Shown: positions 7,041-11,995 of the stretch, piece by piece | How positions within the stretch are numbered: position 1 is the stretch's first letter | How the letters are laid out: each line of letters begins with the position of its first letter | Origin: Oceanospirillaceae bacterium | Lineage (GTDB): Bacteria > Pseudomonadota > Gammaproteobacteria > Pseudomonadales > Balneatricaceae | Direction of reading: 5' to 3' | Length of the DNA stretch: 11,995 nucleotides | Assembly (NCBI GenBank): GCA_023954795.1 | Contig: JAGSHA010000060.1 | Coordinates: 1 to 11,995, forward strand | Notes under the pieces: model-generated | What the model was told of the DNA's origin: nothing | Database searches by the model: none | What the model saw: only the letters and a program-made list of their open reading frames with translations | Made by a program: the position numbers and the translations under genes

Positions 7041-8402
7041 ATGAGCGCCATGTATAGCGATAATCAAAACGCCACACGGGCGATTTCAGTCTCAGAACTG
7101 AACAAACAGGCACGCTCTCTACTCGAACGCTCTTTCCTGATGATCAGTGTGGAAGGCGAACTTTCTAACTTTGTTCGCCCCAGCTCTGGCCATTGGTATT
7201 TCACGCTAAAGGACAGCAAGGCTCAGGTGCGCTGTGCCATGTTCAAAAACCGTAGCCACTTCTTAAAGTACCAACCCAAGAATGGCGATCGGGTACTTGT
7301 CCGTGCCAAAGTCAGCCTCTATGAAGGTCGCGGAGATTATCAACTGATCTGTGACTATATGGAGGAAAGCGGGTCAGGCAAATTGCAGCAGGCTTATGAC
7401 GAGTTAAAAGCACGCCTGTATCACGAAGGCCTGTTTGACAATCAATACAAACAGCCACTGCCCGACCACCCCTCTCATATTGGCATTATCACCTCCCCCA
7501 CGGGAGCCGCTGTGCATGACGCTCTGACCGTTCTGGAGCGCCGTTTCCCCGGATTGCCGGTCACGCTGTACCCGACCGCAGTACAAGGCGAAGACGCCAC
7601 AGCGCAAATTGCGCGGGCGATTGAGCTTGCCAACAGGCACAACGTATGTGACGTATTAATCGTCGGGCGTGGCGGTGGATCGCTGGAGGATCTCTGGGCC
7701 TTCAATGAGGAACAGGTAGCCCGCGCCGTGTTTAACAGCCAGATCCCTGTGATCAGCGCGGTGGGACATGAAGTGGATGTCGTCATTACCGACTTTGTCG
7801 CTGATGTCCGCGCGCCCACCCCCTCAGCCGCCGCCGAGATGGTGAGCCCGGATCAGCGCAACCTGCAAATGCGCCTGAACCAGTCACGCCAGCGCTTATC
7901 GCTGCAACTGCAACGCCAGTTCCGAACGAAACAAGAACGCCTTCATGCATTGCGTGCCCGCCTGCGCCATCCGGGTGATCAGCTAAGGCAGCAATCACAG
8001 CGATTGGATGATCTGGAACAACGAATGCAGCGTGCGATACAACACCGCCTGCATCAACGCAGAAACAGGCTGGATCAGCTGCAGCAGCGCCTGAGCAATC
8101 AACAGCCTAATCAACAGATCAGTCGTTACCGTCAGCAGGTGCAGCAGTCGTATCAGCACCTGCAACAGCTACTGCATACTCGGCTGTTGCAAGCCCGTAT
8201 GGAACTCAAAGGCCAAGCCGGCCGCCTGCACGCAGTGAGCCCCTTGGCGACACTAGATCGAGGCTACGCCATTGTCCATGACACACAAGGCAAGGTCATA
8301 CACGATAGCCAACAGGTCCAGCTTGGGGACCGCATAGAGGCTCGCTTGCAACAGGGTCGCCTGCAATGCACCGTCGACGATATTATTACGGAGAACAACT
8401 GA
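7041..8402 (+). CDS. xseA: Exodeoxyribonuclease VII large subunit
   Basis: XseA is the catalytic subunit of exonuclease VII, which with several small XseB subunits degrades single-stranded DNA from both ends to oligonucleotides. The 453-residue product (456 in E. coli) starts with an OB-fold DNA-binding domain (about 14-108), including SGHWYFTLKDSKAQVRCAMF. The catalytic domain follows, with HIGIITSPTGAAVHD, the hallmark GRGGGSLEDLWAFNEE at 209-224, VGHEVDVVITDFVADVRAPT and PSAAAE. Residues about 272-390 are a long helical, glutamine- and arginine-rich coiled coil, where XseB docks in this family. The C-terminal segment has VSPLATLDRGYAIV. The start could be 7041 or the ATG at 7050; neither has a strong ribosome site. 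xseB is not in the window. The stop overlaps the next gene in TGATG, suggesting translational coupling. Confidence 0.97.
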   Translation: MSAMYSDNQNATRAISVSELNKQARSLLERSFLMISVEGELSNFVRPSSGHWYFTLKDSKAQVRCAMFKNRSHFLKYQPKNGDRVLVRAKVSLYEGRGDYQLICDYMEESGSGKLQQAYDELKARLYHEGLFDNQYKQPLPDHPSHIGIITSPTGAAVHDALTVLERRFPGLPVTLYPTAVQGEDATAQIARAIELANRHNVCDVLIVGRGGGSLEDLWAFNEEQVARAVFNSQIPVISAVGHEVDVVITDFVADVRAPTPSAAAEMVSPDQRNLQMRLNQSRQRLSLQLQRQFRTKQERLHALRARLRHPGDQLRQQSQRLDDLEQRMQRAIQHRLHQRRNRLDQLQQRLSNQQPNQQISRYRQQVQQSYQHLQQLLHTRLLQARMELKGQAGRLHAVSPLATLDRGYAIVHDTQGKVIHDSQQVQLGDRIEARLQQGRLQCTVDDIITENN

Positions 8403-9244
8403 TGCGCTTGATGAAACCGCTCGTGACTACATCCCTGGCACTGATCCTCAGCACCGCCCTTTATGCAGGTGATCTACCCAAAGAATCGCGTGTCCCGGGC
8501 GGAATCGCCGTGGTGCCACTTTCCGGTCTTGTTTCCACCTCAGCGCCAACAGCCGATTTCCGCGGAAATCGCGTGATGGTCGTCAGCGCCACAGGTACTG
8601 CCTACGAAAATCAGACGCGTTGGCTGGCCGTTGTTGGGATCCCGCTAAAAGCCAAGTCAGCTCAGAAACTGGTCATTTCAGCCGGTGGTGAGAAGTATCC
8701 GTTTACGATCGAGGATAAAGAGTACAAAGCACAGTACTTAACCATCAAAAACAAGAAACACGTGAATCCTGACCCCGAGCAGGTCAAACGCTGGCGACGG
8801 GAAAAAGCTGAGATGGTCGGTGCGTTCAAGCACTGGGACCCCATTGCTCAGCCTCCGGTCACTTTTGCCCTGCCAGCAAAAGGTCCATTCAGCAGCCCAT
8901 TTGGCCTGAAACGCTTTTTTAATAAACAACCCCGTAATCCTCACAGTGGATTGGATATCGCAGCCCCACTGGGCGCACCGATCACGGCTCCCGCCTCAGG
9001 CACGGTACTCACCACCGGCAATTACTTTTTTAATGGCAACACGGTCATCATGGACCACGGACAGGGTTTGACCACCATGTACTGCCATATGAGCCGTATC
9101 GACGTAAAACCGGGCGACAAACTCAATACCGGTGACACACTGGGCCTGATCGGAAAGACCGGCCGTGTTACCGGACCACATCTTCATTGGAGCGTAAGCT
9201 TGAATAATGTACGCGTCGACCCAATATTATTTCTCAACAACTAA
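8402..9244 (+). CDS. Secreted M23 family (LytM-type) metallopeptidase
   Basis: This is a zinc endopeptidase that probably cuts peptidoglycan cross-links in the periplasm. The 280-residue product begins with a signal peptide (MRLMKPLVTTSLALILSTAL, then YA before GD; cleavage after about residue 22). A beta-rich N-terminal domain (about 25-140) of the kind that precedes M23 domains follows. The catalytic domain (about 158-275) keeps all expected residues: zinc ligands H181 and D185 in HSGLDIAAP, H229 in YCHMS, and H260/H262 in GPHLHWSV. It should therefore be active, unlike degenerate LytM activators such as EnvC. The ATG at 8402 is chosen over an in-frame start at 8366 because it follows GGAG by 8 bases and opens directly into the signal peptide. 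It overlaps the xseA stop by one base, so the two genes are very likely co-transcribed. Confidence 0.93.
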   Translation: MRLMKPLVTTSLALILSTALYAGDLPKESRVPGGIAVVPLSGLVSTSAPTADFRGNRVMVVSATGTAYENQTRWLAVVGIPLKAKSAQKLVISAGGEKYPFTIEDKEYKAQYLTIKNKKHVNPDPEQVKRWRREKAEMVGAFKHWDPIAQPPVTFALPAKGPFSSPFGLKRFFNKQPRNPHSGLDIAAPLGAPITAPASGTVLTTGNYFFNGNTVIMDHGQGLTTMYCHMSRIDVKPGDKLNTGDTLGLIGKTGRVTGPHLHWSVSLNNVRVDPILFLNN

Positions 9245-9289
9245 TCAGGCCGACGCACTGCCGGTCTTAACATCTCTGGAACAGACAAC

Positions 9290-9916
9290 ATGTCCGAACT
9301 GAAACTGGAAACAACCGAACAGAAAGCGAGCTACGGCATCGGTCGTCAGATGGGCGATCAGCTGGCAAGCAACAGCTTTGAAGGCGTAGACCTGAATGCA
9401 CTCTCCGCAGGTATCCGCGATTCTTTTAACGGCGAAGCGATGGCGATCGAAGTCAGCGAAATTCAGGCTGCTTTTGACGTTATCAACCAGCGTCTGCAGG
9501 AAGAACAGCAGAAGCAGGCAGAACAGTTCGTAAAAGCGGGTGAAGAGTTCCTGGCAGACAATGCTAAACGTGAAGGTGTTGTCACTCTGGAATCCGGCCT
9601 GCAGTACGAAATCGTTGAAGCGGGTGAAGCTGATGGCGAAAAACCTGTTGCCAGCTCTAAAGTTCGCACGCATTACCACGGCACGTTCATCGACGGCAAA
9701 GTCTTCGATAGCTCCTACGACCGCGGTCAGCCAGCTGAATTCCCTGTTGGCGGCGTTATCGCTGGCTGGACTGAAGCACTGCAGTTGATGACCAAAGGCT
9801 CTAAATGGCGTTTGTATGTCCCTTACAACCTGGCATACGGTGCTCAGGGTTCCCCAGGCGGCATTCCTCCGTACTCCGCACTGGTATTTGACGTAGAGCT
9901 GCTGGAAATTCTGTAA
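9290..9916 (+). CDS. fklB: FKBP-type peptidyl-prolyl cis-trans isomerase, FklB type
   Basis: This enzyme speeds cis-trans isomerisation of proline bonds during protein folding. The 208-residue product (206 in E. coli FklB) has an N-terminal helical dimerisation domain (about 9-95), opening KASYGIGRQMGDQL and rich in Gln and Glu at 68-80. The FKBP domain (about 102-208) has VRTHYHGTFIDGKVFDSS, PAEFPVGGVIAGWTEAL, the conserved Trp160, and LAYGAQGSPGGIPP before the terminal FDVELLEIL. There is no signal peptide, so it is cytosolic FklB rather than periplasmic FkpA. Codon choice looks biased toward common codons (CTG, GAA, AAA), which suggests strong expression. The ATG follows GGAACAGACAAC, a usable ribosome site. 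It starts 45 bases after the M23 gene, so it may be read through from xseA or have its own promoter. A hairpin terminator candidate follows. Confidence 0.94.
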   Translation: MSELKLETTEQKASYGIGRQMGDQLASNSFEGVDLNALSAGIRDSFNGEAMAIEVSEIQAAFDVINQRLQEEQQKQAEQFVKAGEEFLADNAKREGVVTLESGLQYEIVEAGEADGEKPVASSKVRTHYHGTFIDGKVFDSSYDRGQPAEFPVGGVIAGWTEALQLMTKGSKWRLYVPYNLAYGAQGSPGGIPPYSALVFDVELLEIL

Positions 9917-9930
9917 GCCGCTTCACGTTT

Positions 9931-9970
9931 GCCAGCCGGTCATCGCACCGGCTGGCACCTCCCCTCTCTT
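9931..9970 (+). terminator. Terminator-like hairpin after fklB
   Basis: Arms GCCAGCCGGT (9931-9940) and ACCGGCTGGC (9947-9956) form a perfect ten-base-pair GC-rich stem with loop CATCGC, 14 bases after the fklB stop. The following ACCTCCCCTCTCTT is pyrimidine-rich but has no clean T-run, so termination may be partial. The downstream hydrolase begins 28 bases later. Confidence 0.65.
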
Positions 9971-9998
9971 AACACTCTTCATCCGGAGATACCTCCCT

Positions 9999-10760
9999 GT
10001 GAAACTATTCCACCAGATCTATGGCAACGGTGAACCGCTGATCATCATGCATGGCCTGTTTGGTACCTATGAAAACTGGGGTACACAGATCAAAGCACTG
10101 TCAGAACATTTTCAGGTGGTCGCAGTGGATATGCGCAACCATGGTCGCTCTGGTCATGATCCGATCATGGATTACCCATCCATGGCCGCGGACATTGTTG
10201 AGTTGATGGATGATCTGGGAATAGAGAGCGCCCATATTCTGGGACACTCGATGGGGGGTAAAGCCGCCATGCAGCTGGCGCTTAATTATCCCAACCGTAT
10301 CCGCAAGTTGATTGTTGTGGATATCGCACCGGTTGAATACAGCCCACATCATCAGGATGTCTTTGCAGGGTTGTATACGATCCAGCTGGATCAGCTAAAG
10401 TCACGTAGCGAAGCGGACAAACAACTGGCTCAACATGTTGCCGAACCCGGGGTCCGTGCATTTCTGCTAAAAAACCTCTACCGCAACACTGAAAAGCAGT
10501 TTGACTGGCGCATGAATCTGGATGTGCTGCATGATCAGTACGACACGATTGGTGCCGCACCACATGGCTCCCCATTTCAGGGTAAAACGCTGTTTATCAA
10601 AGGCGGGGAATCCAACTACATCCTGCCAGAACACAAAGATCAGGTACTGAGCCTGTTTCCAAATACTGGCTACAAGCTCATGCAAGGTGCAGGCCACTGG
10701 CCACATGCTGAGAAGCCGTCTATTTTCGGAAAAATTGTTCTGGGATTTTTAGAGAACTAA
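9999..10760 (+). CDS. ybfF: YbfF-like alpha/beta-hydrolase (esterase)
   Basis: The product is a cytosolic serine hydrolase related to E. coli YbfF, a small esterase whose natural substrate is unclear (acyl-CoA and short ester substrates are discussed for the family). The 253-residue protein has the oxyanion-hole motif HGLFGTYENWG (18-28), then VDMRNHGRSGHDP and the nucleophile elbow GHSMGGKAAM with S84. IVVDIAPVEY carries D108, the likely acid by analogy with YbfF, and GAGHWPHAEKP carries catalytic H233. The helical cap is about 113-185. These motifs and their spacing follow YbfF almost throughout, making it the best match; other family members such as RutD or MhpC are less similar. The start is GTG at 9999, supported by CCGGAGAT 10 bases upstream and by the N-terminus MKLFHQ. 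It is convergent with the gene on its right, with 49 bases between stops and no obvious terminator. Confidence 0.88.
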   Translation: MKLFHQIYGNGEPLIIMHGLFGTYENWGTQIKALSEHFQVVAVDMRNHGRSGHDPIMDYPSMAADIVELMDDLGIESAHILGHSMGGKAAMQLALNYPNRIRKLIVVDIAPVEYSPHHQDVFAGLYTIQLDQLKSRSEADKQLAQHVAEPGVRAFLLKNLYRNTEKQFDWRMNLDVLHDQYDTIGAAPHGSPFQGKTLFIKGGESNYILPEHKDQVLSLFPNTGYKLMQGAGHWPHAEKPSIFGKIVLGFLEN

Positions 10761-10809
10761 GAAGCTCTAATTCTCCTGAAAGGGTAACGGGAAAGCGAAA
10801 ACCGTCAGC

Positions 10810-11637
10810 TTAAACCTGCTGTTCGATCAGACTACCTTCAGGAAAGACTTTACTGAACACACCGGTCTCAACTAACCGACGCTCCATCTCCAACTGAATG
10901 TTATCCAACGTTTGCACGCCGCTTTGCGCCGGTTGCTGGGATACGTTATTTTCAGCCGTAACATCGCTAACAGCAGCGTCGCGGGATACGCGGTTGGGTG
11001 ACATACCTAGTTCAGATTGACCACTCTCTTTCGCCGCTTCCGTATTATCAGCTTCATCCTGCTCTTGTGCATTTTCTTCTAGCGATAAACTGGCAAGCGC
11101 CTCTGTCAGCAGAGCTTGCGCTTTCGCTGCGACCTGACGGTCTTGCGTTGAAGGCTCCGCCGGTGCCAGCGCGGCTGCAATCACGGTACGCATTTTCTCA
11201 ACTGTCGCTTGGGGATCATTTGCCACCGCCGAAGTATCCACACTCACTTCGCCACCTGTCGCATACATACGGCCATCCGGCCCCCGAGTATATTCCAGCG
11301 AAGGTGCGCCCGTATGCTGACCACCCACCGATGCATGCGCCTGCTCATGCTGCCGGACTTCACGATCACGGGCCTCCAGCTCCTGAACAACTTTGAGTTG
11401 CTCGTCAGATAGCTGTGTAGCAGAACCGTTTGCGGATTGCCCCTGATCCTTTTCTGATCCATCAGCTTTACGCCCGGCAGCCGAATCGGTTGCGGGCTTA
11501 GCAGCGCTTTCAAGATCAGTCGATGAGATGCCGGGTGAGGCAGATTTATCGGGCTGAATAGCACGATCACCCGCAGGTGTAACCGCGGGTGAAGATAAAA
11601 GTGGTGGGGTTAACGCGCCAGCCGAAGATAATTCCAT
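10810..11637 (-). CDS. SprA-related family putative zinc metalloprotease
   Basis: The 275-residue product fits the SprA-related family annotated as putative metalloproteases. Its core (about 76-160) has LSDEQLKVVQELEARDREVR, then the zinc motif HEQAH (HExxH, 97-101), SVGGQHTGAPSLEYTRGPDG, and GGEVSVDTS (128-136). A helical stretch (139-185) follows in which ALAPAEPSTQDRQVAA is typical. The first 75 residues are rich in Ser, Ala, Pro and Asp and look disordered. Residues 187-240 are acidic and Gln/Asn/Ser-rich, and 246-275 looks like a helix. There is no signal peptide or membrane segment. HExxH suggests zinc-dependent proteolysis, but the substrate, location and activity of the family are not known to me. 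It lies 9 bases downstream of the small gene at 11647-11895 on the same strand, so the two form an operon. Its ribosome site is weak, suggesting coupling to the upstream gene. Confidence 0.85.
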   Translation of the reverse strand: MELSSAGALTPPLLSSPAVTPAGDRAIQPDKSASPGISSTDLESAAKPATDSAAGRKADGSEKDQGQSANGSATQLSDEQLKVVQELEARDREVRQHEQAHASVGGQHTGAPSLEYTRGPDGRMYATGGEVSVDTSAVANDPQATVEKMRTVIAAALAPAEPSTQDRQVAAKAQALLTEALASLSLEENAQEQDEADNTEAAKESGQSELGMSPNRVSRDAAVSDVTAENNVSQQPAQSGVQTLDNIQLEMERRLVETGVFSKVFPEGSLIEQQV

Positions 11638-11646
11638 CTGATCGAC

Positions 11647-11895
11647 TCAGACATGAATATTGATATTGCCGCCCACGGTTTCGGAGGTCGGTGTAACAAC
11701 TTTGGTGGTTGCCGCTTCCGCTTCCTGCACAGTGGTATCTTTTACCGCACTGACACTGGCTGGCTCACGTCCGGTTGCTTCCTCGGCATGGTCTGATTTT
11801 CCACTACCATGCAGATCTCCGGATGCCTTAGCGACATTATCCATGGTTCTGTTCTGTCCGATTACGCCGGATTGCAGTGCATTGGTGACGTTCAT
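11647..11895 (-). CDS. Small protein resembling a miniature flagellar axial (rod-like) protein
   Basis: This is an 82-residue protein of unknown function. Its N-terminus (5-28, NALQSGVIGQNRTMDNVAKA and on) aligns by eye with the N-terminal motif of FlgG-type rod proteins (TGLDAQQTNMDVIANN), sharing G, Q, M, D and A at equivalent positions. Its C-terminus (58-80, EAEAATTKVVTPTSETVGG and on) resembles the FlgG end (AYEINSKAVSTTDQML). The middle (29-57) is short, polar and low-complexity. Hypothetical proteins with this arrangement occur in other gammaproteobacteria, to my recollection. The start at 11895 is chosen over an in-frame ATG at 11955 because AGGAGG lies 4 bases before it and the alignment begins there. 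It probably forms a two-gene operon with the metalloprotease gene. A flagellar role is inference. Confidence 0.7.
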   Translation of the reverse strand: MNVTNALQSGVIGQNRTMDNVAKASGDLHGSGKSDHAEEATGREPASVSAVKDTTVQEAEAATTKVVTPTSETVGGNINIHV

Positions 11896-11995
11896 AGGAC
11901 CTCCTCTCAACCTTCCTTCATACCCTGCAGCACATTCATCAACGGATGAAATCACTACAAATAGTCATACTTCCAGAAAGGAGTGTAGACCAGAA
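11896..11995 (-). other. Leader region upstream of the small rod-like gene
   Basis: This stretch carries the strong AGGAGG ribosome site and a small perfect hairpin, TTCATC (11935-11940) and GATGAA (11945-11950) with a four-base loop. No convincing sigma70, sigma28 or sigma54 promoter was found, so the promoter may be weak or lie beyond the window. Confidence 0.4.

Noticed and set aside
8366..8401. Twelve-residue N-terminal extension of the M23 peptidase
   Set aside because: It would overlap xseA by 37 bases and put charged residues ahead of a clean signal peptide. The ATG at 8402 has its own GGAG.
9247..9265. Possible terminator between the M23 gene and fklB
   Set aside because: The stem is only about five pairs with a G-U and there is no T-run, so it is not convincing.
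10998..11396. A 132-codon plus-strand frame within the metalloprotease gene
   Set aside because: It is antisense to the SprA-related gene, whose conserved HEQAH and GGEVSVDTS motifs fix the coding strand. The plus-strand product is low-complexity.
11896..11955. Twenty-residue N-terminal extension of the small rod-like protein
   Set aside because: The AGGAGG directly before 11895 and the axial-protein alignment starting there favour the shorter form. The extra residues are translated leader including the ribosome site.
1..11995. CRISPR arrays, insertion sequences, tRNA or rRNA genes
   Set aside because: No regularly spaced repeats, transposase-like proteins, terminal inverted repeats or tRNA-like cloverleaf sequences were seen on either strand.

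Overview
This window is a chromosomal stretch from a gammaproteobacterium. All eleven genes can be read, and one runs off the left edge. The PurL, MltF, TadA, GuaA, GuaB, XseA, FklB and YbfF-like proteins match the enterobacterial and pseudomonad versions closely in length and motif order. The xseA/guaBA divergence and the purL/mltF/tadA neighbourhood also occur in those groups. GC content looks moderate (about 50%). A marine Oceanospirillales-like host is plausible, but that is inference. No mobile elements, tRNAs, rRNAs or CRISPR arrays were seen.

Layout. (1) 1-1479, minus: 5' part of purL (purine synthesis), divergent from mltF (1589-3061, plus), a membrane-anchored lytic transglycosylase. 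(2) 3069-3593, minus: tadA, tail-to-tail with mltF and separated from guaA by an intrinsic terminator. (3) 3719-6848, minus: the guaB-guaA operon, which makes GMP from IMP. It has a near-consensus sigma70 promoter and a strong hairpin between the two genes. (4) 7041-9244, plus: xseA (exonuclease VII large subunit) overlapping by one base with a secreted M23 peptidase gene. (5) 9290-9916, plus: fklB-type FKBP prolyl isomerase, followed by a terminator-like hairpin. (6) 9999-10760, plus: a YbfF-like alpha/beta-hydrolase starting at GTG. (7) 10810-11895, minus: a two-gene unit in which a small protein resembling a miniature flagellar rod protein lies upstream of an HExxH protein of the SprA-related putative metalloprotease family.

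The left three quarters is housekeeping: purine biosynthesis (purL, guaB, guaA), tRNA editing (tadA), peptidoglycan turnover (mltF, M23) and DNA repair (xseA). The least understood part is the minus-strand pair at the right end. The small protein's two ends resemble the N- and C-terminal D0 segments of flagellar axial proteins such as FlgG, and its partner carries a zinc-protease motif inside long, probably disordered flanks. No function for this pair can be read from the sequence. It is the best candidate here for something undescribed.
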